Positions 1 to 8,519 are shown, counted from the stretch's first letter. The stretch: DNA of 64,000 nucleotides from RGIG7332 sp045580305 (GCA_045580305.1 JAZNNQ010000027.1:62001-126000); one strand, 5' to 3'. Notes: generated from the letters alone by a model not told the origin. Numbers and translations: made by a program.

Positions 1-482
1 TTATTACTGCGCAAAAGGGGTTTGCGGTTGCATCTGCCGTTATGTCACCGGAAATGCTTACCCAGGCACTTCTTCTGCCAAAGCAGAGCGTTTCCGTTGA
101 AATGAAGTTTAAAAACATTATGAGCGTTGATGTACCCAAGTACACCTTCCATATGAAAAACGAGGATGCAAGCGAGATATTCCCCTATAGCTTCCTGCAT
201 ACTTCGGGCGAGTTGGATGATGCGGTACAAGGCCTTTCCGATATTACCGACGAGCTTTTAAAGCTTGCTGAGGTGGAAAAATCCGCACAGCTCCTGTCTC
301 AGGAGATTGAGAAAACCCGTCGTCGTGTAAATGCCCTTGAGCATTTTATGATCCCACAGCTTGAGGAAACCATCAAGTACATCACAATGAAGCTTGACGA
401 AAATGAGCGCGGAAATCTCTCCCGTCTTATGAAGGTCAAGGATATGATGATCGAAGCGCAATTTGCAGGGAAAAATGAATAA
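1..482 (+). CDS. ntpD: V-type ATP synthase subunit D (3' part)
   Basis: The reading frame is open from base 3, so the gene begins outside the window; about 159 codons of a protein usually a little over 200 residues long are present. The C-terminal half carries the family signature: the stretch TRRRVNALEHFMIPQLEETI followed by a segment with KLDENERGNLSRLMKVK. Subunit D is the coiled-coil central rotor stalk of the V/A-type ATPase, joining the catalytic A3B3 head to the membrane ring. The end of a V-ATPase operon is expected here, and a strong terminator follows directly. The ATG at 42 is internal and not the true start. Confidence 0.93.
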   Translation, partial: ITAQKGFAVASAVMSPEMLTQALLLPKQSVSVEMKFKNIMSVDVPKYTFHMKNEDASEIFPYSFLHTSGELDDAVQGLSDITDELLKLAEVEKSAQLLSQEIEKTRRRVNALEHFMIPQLEETIKYITMKLDENERGNLSRLMKVKDMMIEAQFAGKNE

Positions 483-484
483 AA

Positions 485-524
485 GAGGAGCACGAAAAAA
501 TTTATTTTTCGTGCTCTTTTTTCG
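485..524 (+). terminator. Rho-independent terminator after V-ATPase operon
   Basis: A long stem (GAGCACGAAAAA pairing with TTTTTCGTGCTC, 488-516) is followed by a T run. It starts three bases after the subunit D stop codon. Confidence 0.9.
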
Positions 525-533
525 TTAAAAGCC

Positions 534-561
534 TTGACATCAAAAACCAGAATGGTAAAAT
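534..561 (+). promoter_or_regulatory. Sigma-70 type promoter for amidohydrolase pair
   Basis: TTGACA (534-539) and TAAAAT (556-561) with a 16-base spacer lie between the preceding terminator and the gene starting at 599. Confidence 0.65.
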
Positions 562-598
562 TAAGATAAATAAATGCAAATGAAAGGGGAGCTTTATT

Positions 599-1429
599 TT
601 GCAGCATATTAAAGATCAACTGAAGCTGTTTTATGACAATCCTGTTATAAACTGGCATGAACATGTTTGGACCACAGATATGTGGAACAATGCAGACCCG
701 GGCACACTCGATACCAAGAGATGCGACGGTCTTGTTGAATTCGCAAAAACTTGCGGTATCGACAAACTTCTCTGCTCGGTAGTAAGTGTTAATCCTCACT
801 GTACTCCCAAGGAACAGGAAATTCGCAATAATGCAACGATTGAAGCTATGGAGCGCCATCCAGATACCATCATGGGTATGGCCTTCGTAAATCCGGGCAA
901 TGGTAAGCACACCTTAAAAGAGGTCGAGCGTTGCGTTAAGGAATACGGCTTTGTAGGTATTAAGATGTACCACCAGTATTTTATGGACGATCCGGTTCAG
1001 TATGACCTTGTTGAAAAGTGTATCGAACTTGATATTCCGATACTTATGCATGCAGGAAAGCTTGTTGTTGGCCCCAACACCCAGCCGAGACTTTCCGGCG
1101 GTGAGCATTTCGCAAATATTGCCCGCCGTTATCCCGAGGCGAACTTCATTATGGCACATGTTACCGGTGGCGGTGACTGGTCTTGGCAGCTTAAGGGTAT
1201 TGTTGACTGTCCCAATGTTGTTACCGACATAAGCGGTAGTGTCTGTGACACCCGCGCGGTTGAGGAAAGTGTTCGTTTACTCGGTGCTGATCGTGTACTC
1301 TGGGGTACTGATGGTTCTGCATCTGCAGGTGTAGGCAAGCTTCTTTCTGCAAACCTTACCGACGAGGAGAAGAAGATTATCCTTGCAGGTCCGAGATATG
1401 AGAGATTCTTAAAGAAGGGGGCTAAGTAA
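599..1429 (+). CDS. Amidohydrolase family protein, metal ligands intact
   Basis: A 276-residue TIM-barrel amidohydrolase of the amidohydrolase_2 type. Metal-site elements are visible in order: N-terminal WHEH (HxH), GIKMYHQYF, ILMHAG, FIMAHV and LWGTDGS, the last giving the catalytic Asp. The start is TTG at 599, supported by AAAGGGGA about 8 bases upstream. It lies one base before a second amidohydrolase gene, so the two are cotranscribed. The family covers decarboxylases, lactonases and amidases acting on small acids; the substrate cannot be deduced here. Confidence 0.85.
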   Translation: MQHIKDQLKLFYDNPVINWHEHVWTTDMWNNADPGTLDTKRCDGLVEFAKTCGIDKLLCSVVSVNPHCTPKEQEIRNNATIEAMERHPDTIMGMAFVNPGNGKHTLKEVERCVKEYGFVGIKMYHQYFMDDPVQYDLVEKCIELDIPILMHAGKLVVGPNTQPRLSGGEHFANIARRYPEANFIMAHVTGGGDWSWQLKGIVDCPNVVTDISGSVCDTRAVEESVRLLGADRVLWGTDGSASAGVGKLLSANLTDEEKKIILAGPRYERFLKKGAK

Positions 1430-1430
1430 G

Positions 1431-2234
1431 ATGCTTATTGATGTTAGTACATATGTAGGCCACTGGCCCTTCAGAAAGGTTGACGGTGCGACCTTAAACG
1501 AAATGGCACCGGTTCTTGCAAAGCACAAAATTACCCACGCTATCGTTTCCAATGTAAACGGTATCTTCTACAAAGATGCTATGGAAGGCAACTTAGAGCT
1601 TGTTGAAGAACTCAAAAACTACAAAGGTGAGGTTGAGTTTATCCCCTTTGCAGTAATCAATCCCTCTTACATTAGTTGGCGTGAGGATATGGAAAAGTGC
1701 GTAAAAGAGCTTGGTTTTAAAGGCTTTGACTTTACCCCGGCTTATCACAAGCATGTTTTAGGCAATATTTGCACCCTTTCCGATCCCTGCTACAAAGAAG
1801 CGTTTAAGTTCGCGGGTGAGCTTGGCGTTCCGGTAAGAATTGAGAATGAGTACGAGAACTTCCGTCAGCATCACTGGATGGAGAGCAATCTTTCTCCCAC
1901 AGGTGATCAGATCGCAGATATGCTCGCTGCAAGTGATAAGACAACACTTATCCTTGGTGGTTACTTTGCAGATAGAATGGGCGCTCGCATGGCGGAGATT
2001 GTGAAGAACCGCAAAAATGTGTTCTTTAACACTCGCCGACTTGATCCCTTCTATGATGCTTGCTACTGGCAGGCTGCAGTTAATGCGGTAGGTTGTGAAC
2101 ACCTTGTTTTCGGCACAAATTATCCCTTTACACATATTGGCCCGGCACAGGTTGCGCTTACCTTCGCTCCCCAGACCGAGGAAGAGAAGCAGGCAATTAT
2201 GTCCGAGAATATCCGCAAATACTTAGGTTTATAA
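1431..2234 (+). CDS. Amidohydrolase-like protein, probable pseudoenzyme
   Basis: A 267-residue protein with the same fold signals as its upstream neighbour but degenerate metal ligands. The N-terminal segment reads IDVSTYVGHWPF with no HxH motif. The usual His after the fourth strand is replaced in PVRIENEYEN, and the usual GTD or GSD near the C terminus is VFGTNYPF (Asp to Asn). The start ATG follows the previous stop codon by one base. The likely role is as a non-catalytic partner or an enzyme using different chemistry; this is inference. Confidence 0.8.
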   Translation: MLIDVSTYVGHWPFRKVDGATLNEMAPVLAKHKITHAIVSNVNGIFYKDAMEGNLELVEELKNYKGEVEFIPFAVINPSYISWREDMEKCVKELGFKGFDFTPAYHKHVLGNICTLSDPCYKEAFKFAGELGVPVRIENEYENFRQHHWMESNLSPTGDQIADMLAASDKTTLILGGYFADRMGARMAEIVKNRKNVFFNTRRLDPFYDACYWQAAVNAVGCEHLVFGTNYPFTHIGPAQVALTFAPQTEEEKQAIMSENIRKYLGL

Positions 2235-2238
2235 AATG

Positions 2239-2272
2239 AAAAAGAGGAGTGAAAATTCACTCCTCTTTTTTA
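2239..2272. terminator. Bidirectional terminator
   Basis: AAAGAGGAGTGAA pairs with TTCACTCCTCTTT and has A and T runs on either side, serving the converging genes that end at 2234 (+) and 2275 (-). Confidence 0.85.
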
Positions 2273-2274
2273 TT

Positions 2275-2742
2275 TTATGCAATGCCTGCTTTTTTGATTT
2301 CTGATCTCAGTTTTAAAAATTTATATAGTCCGATATAAAATCCGATGGAGATAGCTATTGCAAATGCCACAAGCCAGCTGATTCCGGTTACCTTTGCGGA
2401 GCGGCGACCTCCGAGCAAATAGGACACGGCAATTGAACCGCCAACAACAGCACCCGTATCTGCTGCGCCTATTCCCAATTTAGCAAACCAGGATTTTACC
2501 GTTAAAAAGCCATAGAACCAAATGTAGCCCATCCAATAATATGTTATGGGTGCCACGGCCACAATCAAGATGATAAGTAAAATTGCCACAAGCTTTTGTT
2601 TAACAACAGAAAGTAGTACAATGCTGAGGATTATAGTAACTATCCAGCCAAAAACTTTAAAAATATTCCCCAATTTCTTTGCGCCTTGGTCTAATAATTC
2701 ATAGCTTTCCCGCTTTTCTTCTAAGGTTTCGCCAAAATACAT
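2275..2742 (-). CDS. Hypothetical membrane protein
   Basis: A 155-residue protein of unknown family. A charged N-terminal segment (LEEKRESYELLDQGAKK) is followed by about four hydrophobic segments and a short basic C-terminal tail. It is transcribed divergently from an XRE regulator, and the shared intergenic region holds an 18-bp perfect palindrome, so it is the likely target of that regulator. No signal peptide or catalytic motif was seen. Confidence 0.65.
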   Translation of the reverse strand: MYFGETLEEKRESYELLDQGAKKLGNIFKVFGWIVTIILSIVLLSVVKQKLVAILLIILIVAVAPITYYWMGYIWFYGFLTVKSWFAKLGIGAADTGAVVGGSIAVSYLLGGRRSAKVTGISWLVAFAIAISIGFYIGLYKFLKLRSEIKKAGIA

Positions 2743-2778
2743 TTTTATTCCTCCATTTAATGAGCATTACCTCAAGGT

Positions 2779-2796
2779 TGCACCTATATAGGTGCA
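2779..2796. promoter_or_regulatory. Perfect palindrome, candidate XRE operator
   Basis: TGCACCTATATAGGTGCA is an exact 18-bp inverted repeat between the divergent genes at 2742 (-) and 2866 (+). A further half site, TAGGTGCA, occurs at 2847-2854 just upstream of the regulator start. Spacing and symmetry fit a dimeric helix-turn-helix repressor. Confidence 0.65.
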
Positions 2797-2865
2797 TAAA
2801 AATCATAACATTAGTTTATAGTATTGTCAAGAGTTTTGTTCTGATTTAGGTGCAAAGGTGATGCT

Positions 2866-3111
2866 ATGAACAAAGGTGTAGAGAAGAAAATTGGCGCTAA
2901 TATACGGGAAATAAGAGAAGGCATTAAAATGACACAGGATGTACTATCTGCAAAATTGCAGCTAAGAGGTTGTGACATTACCAGAAGCGCAGTAGCAAAA
3001 ATCGAGGTAGGACAAAGGCATCTTTACCCCGATGAGATTATTGCAATCAAGGAAATATTAAAGACTGATTTTGAATCAATTTTCTATGGAATAAAAAAAG
3101 AGGAGCAGTAG
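2866..3111 (+). CDS. XRE-family HTH transcriptional regulator
   Basis: An 81-residue protein made almost entirely of a Cro/CI-type helix-turn-helix: GANIREIREGIKMTQDVLSA, then SAVAKIEVGQRHLYPDEIIA. It acts as a DNA-binding regulator, probably of itself and the divergent membrane protein gene, because the palindrome and an extra half site lie between them. AAAGGTGAT upstream supports the ATG start. The 3' end of the gene overlaps its own terminator stem. Confidence 0.85.
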   Translation: MNKGVEKKIGANIREIREGIKMTQDVLSAKLQLRGCDITRSAVAKIEVGQRHLYPDEIIAIKEILKTDFESIFYGIKKEEQ

Positions 3112-3124
3112 CTCCTCTTTTTTA
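3097..3124 (+). terminator. Terminator overlapping regulator stop codon
   Basis: AAAGAGGAGC (3097-3106) pairs with GCTCCTCTTT (3111-3120), loop AGTA, with a T run following. The stop codon lies in the loop. Confidence 0.8.
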
Positions 3125-3127
3125 TAT

Positions 3128-3248
3128 AGGCTTCCCCTTGAGGGGAAGCTGTCGAGCAGTATGCGAGACTGATGAGGTGGCATATAGTAAAACACCTCAT
3201 CCGAGTTTGCTGTGCACCCCCACCTTCTCCTCAAGGAGAAGGTTTTTT
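3128..3248. repeat. Small palindromic intergenic repeat element
   Basis: A roughly 120-bp non-coding element of nested inverted repeats. The left hairpin is GCTTCCCC-TTGA-GGGGAAGC (3130-3149), the centre is GATGAGGTG (3171-3179) pairing with CACCTCATC (3193-3201), and the right hairpin is CCTTCTCC-TCAA-GGAGAAGG (3223-3242) followed by seven T. The two outer hairpins are near-inverted copies of each other, as in a MITE or REP-like element. From memory, similar elements are common between genes in Clostridia. It lies between converging genes and could also terminate transcription. Confidence 0.65.
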
Positions 3249-3254
3249 TAGCTT

Positions 3255-4010
3255 TTATATATTTATTTCAAGTTCAACCGGGCAGTGGTCGCTACCGAGA
3301 ATATCCGAGTGGATTTTAGCATCAACTAAATTTTTCTCTAAATCATTTGATGCTAAAAAATAGTCGATGCGCCAACCTGCGTTCTTCTCTCTTGCCTTAA
3401 ACATATATGACCACCAGGAATAAGCACCCTCTAAATCCGGATAGAAATGGCGGAAGGTGTCGATAAACCCGGCAGAGAGCATATTGGTCATCTGCGCCCT
3501 CTCCTGCGGGGAGAAACCCGCGTTATTTACATTGGTTTTGGGATTTTTAAGGTCAATTTCCTTGTGTGCGACATTCATATCGCCGCAGATAATCGTCGGT
3601 TTAACCTTGGAAAGCGCCGCACAGTATGCGCGGAAGTCATCCTCCCACTTCATACGGTAGTCAATTCGCGCAAGCTCGCGCTGAGCATTGGGCGTGTACA
3701 CATTAACGAGATAGAACTTCTTAAACTCCGCAGTAATAACGCGGCCCTCGTGGTCGTGCTCGTCGATGCCAATGCCGTAGGTAACAGAGATCGGTTTTTC
3801 CTTACAAAACACCGCGGTGCCCGAGTAGCCTTTTTTATCCGCGCTGTTCCAGAATTGATGATAATCGGGAAGCTCAAGAGAAATCTGGTCGGGCTGGAGC
3901 TTTGTTTCCTGCAGGCAGAAAACATCCGCATCAATATCGTTGAAAAAGTCCATAAACCCCTTGCCTATACAGGCGCGGAGTCCGTTTACATTCCAGGAAA
4001 TCAGTTTCAT
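3255..4010 (-). CDS. xth: Exodeoxyribonuclease III
   Basis: A 251-residue AP endonuclease / 3'-5' exonuclease of the ExoIII family, acting in base excision repair on abasic sites. Diagnostic motifs are MKLISWNVNGLRA at the N terminus, LQETKLQ (metal-binding Glu35), the GDMNVAH segment, a GWRIDYF segment and the C-terminal GSDHCPV with the catalytic Asp-His pair. Length is normal. Its ATG overlaps the end of the upstream LtaS-like gene by 4 bases, so translation is probably coupled although the functions differ. Confidence 0.96.
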   Translation of the reverse strand: MKLISWNVNGLRACIGKGFMDFFNDIDADVFCLQETKLQPDQISLELPDYHQFWNSADKKGYSGTAVFCKEKPISVTYGIGIDEHDHEGRVITAEFKKFYLVNVYTPNAQRELARIDYRMKWEDDFRAYCAALSKVKPTIICGDMNVAHKEIDLKNPKTNVNNAGFSPQERAQMTNMLSAGFIDTFRHFYPDLEGAYSWWSYMFKAREKNAGWRIDYFLASNDLEKNLVDAKIHSDILGSDHCPVELEINI

Positions 4011-5701
4011 TCGTATAAGTCTCCTTGTCTGCCAAATTGGTCAAATACCATATTGTATTGTACCATTTTATAGCCGAGTAAATTCTCCCCATCGCCATTT
4101 TCCCAAATGGGCATTTTGGAGGTCAGATCCAACAGATAATTCTGATGCTCGGTCATTGAAACACCCGCCGCATCAAGAAGTAAGGGGGATAAGAAACTTG
4201 CGCTTACTTCGAGATCGTGCTTTTCTTCGATGGGATAATTTGCCCAGATAAAGAAGGGCACGGTGTGCTTTTTAATTTCCATTTCTTCGTCGGTTAGTCC
4301 CGCGCGCGCTTTAAGAATATCATAGTATTCTCCCTCAAAGGAAGGTAAATGGTCGCCAAAAAACAGAAGAATTGTCGGGCGCTCTCTGGTTTCCAAATAA
4401 CCAATAAAATCGCGCAGCGCGTTATCTGTAAGGGAAATAAGGGAAAAATATCGCTTCGCCTGCGGGAAATTATCCATCTCGGGGAAAGATGCGGTCTCAA
4501 CCAGATTATCAAAGGCGCGGTCGTAGCCAAAATGATTTTGCATTGTCACATTAAAAATAAATGCAGGAGAGCTATCCTCTTCCAAAAGCTCGATTATTTT
4601 ATCAAAGGAAGCCTTGTCGGAGATATATTCTCTGACCATCTCGGGAGTTTCAAAGTCATGATTACACAAAAACTTATCAAAGCCAAGACGGGGATATGAG
4701 GTATCGCGACTCCAGCCGTCGGGATAGAAGGAGTGCAGACCGATGGTGCGATAGCCCTGCGCCTTAAGGCTTGAGGCGATGGATGGTGTACTGTCGCCAA
4801 TAAATTGTACCATAGGATAACTGCCCGGGCGGAGAAGGGGAGTTGCATTACCGGTTAAAAAATCGTACTCGGTATTACAGGTGCCGCCGCCGAAAACAGA
4901 TACGCGGGCACTACCCGTTATAGCATTGTCAGAAATCGAATGGAAAAAGGGGATATAGTCGCTCTCCGACTGTAAATCCGCGATTTGTGACAAGTCCGCA
5001 AAGCTCTCATTCATAATGACGACTATATCCGGTGTCATTGTGCCCTCGGTTTCATTATCGCCTATTATTTCACGGATGCGCTCGGTGGAATATCCCTCGG
5101 GCGGCGGATTTATAAGAGCCTTCATATTGTGAACTATGTTTACCGCCATACCGTTCTGTCGCGATGCATCCACCGTATACCAGGGATCGGAGGAAATTGA
5201 TGACGGGGCGGACCAAAGAATACCCCAAAGAGCGGCAAGCATTATAAGTCCTGCAAAAAATGTTGCATATCGCGCCTTTTTAAAAAGCGTGGTTTTCCGC
5301 AAAAGAAATGCAACAACACAAACCAATACCGTAAGTATAAGGGTAGCGATGAAGGTAAAATCAAGGGTTATTATTGAATTGTGCGCCACATTCTGCGCGG
5401 TGGTAAGGGCAAAAAGCTCCCAGGGGAGCAGGGCTTTAGTGCGGATAAGTATCATATAATGATTTACAGCACCCAAAAGCCACAGAAGCGCACCGGGTAC
5501 AAGAATGGCAACAAAAAGACTGTTTGAGATACCGTGTATTACAAGGGAAATGCCGAAATACAAAAGCATATTCAGCCAGAAGTTAATGCCAAAGGGCGAC
5601 TGATATGAACCCTGCAGCCACTCGACGATAGAATATATAACAATGGGCATCAAAATAAAAAACAAAATCCGTGCCCAACGGGGAATTTTTTGACACAACA
5701 T
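4007..5701 (-). CDS. LTA synthase-like membrane sulfatase-fold protein
   Basis: A 564-residue phosphoglycerol transferase-like enzyme. About five membrane segments (to about residue 165) precede an extracellular sulfatase-fold domain. Visible catalytic elements are Glu232 in IVVIMNESFADL, Thr274 in GGGTCNTEYDF (matching the LtaS nucleophile position) and the C-terminal LFFGDHLPS metal site. It probably transfers glycerol phosphate or a related head group onto an envelope polymer. The start at 5701 was chosen because AAAGGTG lies 9 to 10 bases upstream; an in-frame start at 5755 would add 18 unsupported residues. Confidence 0.85.
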   Translation of the reverse strand: MLCQKIPRWARILFFILMPIVIYSIVEWLQGSYQSPFGINFWLNMLLYFGISLVIHGISNSLFVAILVPGALLWLLGAVNHYMILIRTKALLPWELFALTTAQNVAHNSIITLDFTFIATLILTVLVCVVAFLLRKTTLFKKARYATFFAGLIMLAALWGILWSAPSSISSDPWYTVDASRQNGMAVNIVHNMKALINPPPEGYSTERIREIIGDNETEGTMTPDIVVIMNESFADLSQIADLQSESDYIPFFHSISDNAITGSARVSVFGGGTCNTEYDFLTGNATPLLRPGSYPMVQFIGDSTPSIASSLKAQGYRTIGLHSFYPDGWSRDTSYPRLGFDKFLCNHDFETPEMVREYISDKASFDKIIELLEEDSSPAFIFNVTMQNHFGYDRAFDNLVETASFPEMDNFPQAKRYFSLISLTDNALRDFIGYLETRERPTILLFFGDHLPSFEGEYYDILKARAGLTDEEMEIKKHTVPFFIWANYPIEEKHDLEVSASFLSPLLLDAAGVSMTEHQNYLLDLTSKMPIWENGDGENLLGYKMVQYNMVFDQFGRQGDLYE

Positions 5702-5778
5702 TTTAAAATCACACCTTTTCTTACATATACTACTATAATTCGAGGCAAAGCACAAGGGAAATTATTTTTATAAAACAA

Positions 5779-5807
5779 TTGTATTTTATGATCTGTTGTG
5801 CTATACT
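5779..5807 (+). promoter_or_regulatory. Sigma-70 type promoter for glycosyltransferase gene
   Basis: TTGTAT (5779-5784), a 17-base spacer and TATACT (5802-5807) lie just upstream of the AAGGAGGTG ribosome site at 5821. Confidence 0.7.
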
Positions 5808-5837
5808 GCAAGAAGAATTTAAGGAGGTGCATACCCT

Positions 5838-7094
5838 TTGTATTCTTTTATCACGACTTTTAACTTGATTATATTTTTGATTTTTACTGTTTTCTACTTT
5901 TATCAGATTATTTATGCGGTTGTCGGCCTTTTCGGCAAGAGCAAAACCTTTACCGCGGTAAAAAATCACAAATTCGGTGTTATCATTTCTGCGCGAAATG
6001 AAAGCTTGGTTATTGGGCAACTTATCGAAAGTATTAAGCGCCAGAACTACCCCGGTGAGCTTGTGGATGTTTTTGTAATTGCCGATAACTGTACAGATAA
6101 CACAGCCGAGGTCGCTGAAAAGGCGGGGGCTACCGTGTTCGTGCGAGATGATACCGAGCTTATCGGCAAAGGTTATGCGCTGGACTATGCGTTTGGCATT
6201 TTGCATACCGAATATAAGGACCGCGGCTATGAGGGATGGTTTGTATTCGATGCAGATAATCTGCTTGACGAAAACTATATCCGCGAGATGAACTCGGTCT
6301 TTGATGCGGGCTATAAAATGGTTACAAGCTACCGCAACTCAAAAAATTACGACACAAACTGGATTTCAGCGGGCTCTGCCCTCTGGTTTTTGCGCGAGGC
6401 AAAGTATCTTAATAATCCGCGAATGATGCTGGGCACAAGCTGCGCGGTATCCGGCACCGGTTTTTTAATTCACGATGAGATTATTCTTAAAAACGGCGGT
6501 TGGAAATACCATCTACTTACCGAGGATATTGAGTTTTCGGTTGCAAGCGTAATCGACGGCGGTATGATCGCATATTGTGATACGGCGCATCTCTACGACG
6601 AGCAGCCGGAAAAACTAAAGCAGGCTTGGCGTCAGCGAGAGCGTTGGGCAAAAGGCTTCTATCAGGTATTCGGAAAGTACGGTGGAAAACTTTTCAAAAC
6701 CGCTATTTACGAAAAAAGTTTCTCCTGCTTTGATATGCTTATGACCGTGTCGCCTGCCATGCTCATTACACTGCTCAGCATTGTTGTAAACGCGGTGTTC
6801 GCCTGTATCGGAATATTCAGTGCGGAAACCCTGCCCCGTCTGGTAAATCATACGCTTATATCTCTGTTTACCACCATATTTAACTTCTATTTGATTTTAT
6901 TCTTTTTCGGTACAATTACAACTATTACCGAGTGGAAGCACATCAGGGGAAAAAGTTGGAAAAAGGTTTTATACATCTTCACCTTCCCGTTGTTCCTGTT
7001 CCTCTATGTTCCCATCTCCGTTGTAGCTCTGTTTAAAAAGGTCGAATGGAAACCGATCCATCACAGCGTTACAAAAACAATCGACGATATATAA
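5838..7094 (+). CDS. Family 2 membrane glycosyltransferase
   Basis: A 418-residue processive-type GT2 enzyme. An N-terminal membrane helix is followed by a GT-A domain with VFVIADNCTDNTAE (nucleotide-sugar site), FVFDADNLL (metal-binding DxD type), LTEDIEFS (catalytic Asp) and the QRERWAKGF acceptor-site motif (QxxRW), then several C-terminal membrane helices. This layout is shared by cellulose, hyaluronan and poly-GlcNAc synthases and by some glycolipid synthases, so the product is not determined. The TTG start at 5838 has a perfect AAGGAGGTG 8 bases upstream. Confidence 0.88.
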   Translation: MYSFITTFNLIIFLIFTVFYFYQIIYAVVGLFGKSKTFTAVKNHKFGVIISARNESLVIGQLIESIKRQNYPGELVDVFVIADNCTDNTAEVAEKAGATVFVRDDTELIGKGYALDYAFGILHTEYKDRGYEGWFVFDADNLLDENYIREMNSVFDAGYKMVTSYRNSKNYDTNWISAGSALWFLREAKYLNNPRMMLGTSCAVSGTGFLIHDEIILKNGGWKYHLLTEDIEFSVASVIDGGMIAYCDTAHLYDEQPEKLKQAWRQRERWAKGFYQVFGKYGGKLFKTAIYEKSFSCFDMLMTVSPAMLITLLSIVVNAVFACIGIFSAETLPRLVNHTLISLFTTIFNFYLILFFFGTITTITEWKHIRGKSWKKVLYIFTFPLFLFLYVPISVVALFKKVEWKPIHHSVTKTIDDI

Positions 7095-7096
7095 AA

Positions 7097-7136
7097 AAGC
7101 GGTCAATGCTCCTTGAGCATTGACCGCCTTTTTTAT
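7097..7136. terminator. Bidirectional terminator
   Basis: GCGGTCAATGCT (7099-7110) pairs perfectly with AGCATTGACCGC (7116-7127). A runs and T runs flank it, between genes ending at 7094 (+) and 7133 (-). Confidence 0.9.
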
Positions 7137-8434
7137 CTTCTTCTGCGGCTTCCGCGATATCTGCGGGAATTGCGTCGTCTGCTGTTAAAGCGGACAATAT
7201 AGAACAAATAGAAAACGATAAACGCGCCAAGCAGGATGAGAACTATTTTTGCAACCGTGGTACCTAAAAGGCCGGTAAGAAGATCCCACAGGTAAAGGAT
7301 AATGGAGCGGTCAACATCGTCTATTGCCACGATATCGGTCTTGCCTAACTCCACACCGTCGTAAATTAGTTTCACAGTACCTAATTTATCGCCTTTTGCA
7401 ATGGGAGCATCCATAGTTTCGGGAACATCTTTTATAAGCTCGAACTTGTCTTCTTTAAAATCCTTGGGCACAAGACAGGCAAAATCATTCATCGGTGCTG
7501 CGATAATGTGGTCTCTGTCCCAGGCAAGGCGAACTCTGATTTCGGCAACCGGTGTGGTTTTTGCCAAAATCGTCTTTCGCTCGTAATTTTCAAAGCCCCA
7601 CTTGAAAAGCTTGGTGGACTCTATAAAGTGGCCCTTTTCCTTGTTTTCACCGTACTGAGCACCAAGCACAACGGAGATAAGTGATAAATCGCCCTTTGTT
7701 GCGCTTGCCGCAAGGCAAAGGCCTGCAGGCGTGGTGTGACCGGTTTTAATGCCGGTGGTGTACTTGTAAAGGTAGGTGCGCTCCTTATAGGGTGAGAGCA
7801 TTGAATTTGTGTTGAAGAAAAGTCGCTCATCCTCTAAGTTTGTGGCAGGGATAGTAGCCTTCTGCATATCAACGATTTCCGCAAGGCGGGTATTTTTCAT
7901 AAGTGCCCGCGCAATAATTGCCACATCGGCGGCGCAGGTATAATGATCTTCATCGTGCAGACCGTGTGCATTCACAAAGTGGGTGTTTTTAAGACCCATA
8001 CTTTCTGCGCGCGCATTCATTTTTTCAATAAAAGCGTCTACCGAGCCGGCATTGTGCTCTGCTAAAATGTTTGCCGCCTCATTAGCCGAAGCCACAAGCA
8101 GGCAGATAAGAAGATTGTCAACGGTTATCTTTTCACCTTTTTTAAGGCCTACCGTGCTGCCTGCCGCAATTAAGTTTTCAAACGCGGAATCGGTAACGGT
8201 AACAACATCGGTAAGCTCATTTTCCTCCGCAATAATGAGCGCGGTCATTATTTTTGTTATACTTGCAGGGAAGAGTTTTGCATTTTCGTTTTTGGAATAG
8301 ATAACCTGCCCGCTTTCCGCATCCAAAAGCATTACCGCTTTAGCGTTAATGTCGATGTCCTCCACGGCAAAGGAAAAAATCGAGAGCGCCATACAGAATA
8401 TAAGCGCAAGTGATATGAATTTAAGGTGTTTCAC
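7133..8434 (-). CDS. dacF: D-alanyl-D-alanine carboxypeptidase, S11 family
   Basis: A 433-residue low-molecular-weight penicillin-binding protein that trims D-Ala from peptidoglycan stem peptides outside the membrane. A signal peptide (1-23) precedes the catalytic domain with all three active-site motifs: S58-I-T-K61, S116-A-N118 and K230-T-G. A PBP5-like C-terminal domain leads to a membrane anchor near residue 400. The very end is unusually Arg-rich (RRRNSRRYRGSRRRR). The start is GTG with GGCGGTGAG upstream. The symbol follows the Clostridia/Bacillus homologue and is a family-level assignment. Confidence 0.9.
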   Translation of the reverse strand: MKHLKFISLALIFCMALSIFSFAVEDIDINAKAVMLLDAESGQVIYSKNENAKLFPASITKIMTALIIAEENELTDVVTVTDSAFENLIAAGSTVGLKKGEKITVDNLLICLLVASANEAANILAEHNAGSVDAFIEKMNARAESMGLKNTHFVNAHGLHDEDHYTCAADVAIIARALMKNTRLAEIVDMQKATIPATNLEDERLFFNTNSMLSPYKERTYLYKYTTGIKTGHTTPAGLCLAASATKGDLSLISVVLGAQYGENKEKGHFIESTKLFKWGFENYERKTILAKTTPVAEIRVRLAWDRDHIIAAPMNDFACLVPKDFKEDKFELIKDVPETMDAPIAKGDKLGTVKLIYDGVELGKTDIVAIDDVDRSIILYLWDLLTGLLGTTVAKIVLILLGAFIVFYLFYIVRFNSRRRNSRRYRGSRRRR

Positions 8435-8467
8435 GAGAACTCACCGCCTGTTTTGTATTTTTTATTA

Positions 8468-8496
8468 ATTATACAGTAAAAAACAAAATAAAACAA
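8468..8496 (-). promoter_or_regulatory. Sigma-70 type promoter for carboxypeptidase gene
   Basis: On the minus strand TTGTTT (8496-8491) and a consensus TATAAT (8473-8468) are separated by 17 bases, upstream of the GTG start at 8434. Confidence 0.7.
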
Positions 8497-8519
8497 CAGC
8501 GATTTTCTAAAATCACTCT

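Noticed and set aside
299..910. 203-residue minus-strand ORF
   Set aside because: It lies antisense to the V-ATPase gene end and the first amidohydrolase, spans a terminator and promoter, and has no family features.
3172..3363. 63-residue plus-strand ORF starting in the intergenic repeat
   Set aside because: It runs through hairpin repeats into the antisense of exonuclease III; no ribosome site.
3447..4073. 208-residue plus-strand ORF opposite exonuclease III
   Set aside because: It is a shadow of the xth gene on the other strand, with no ribosome site or recognisable domain.
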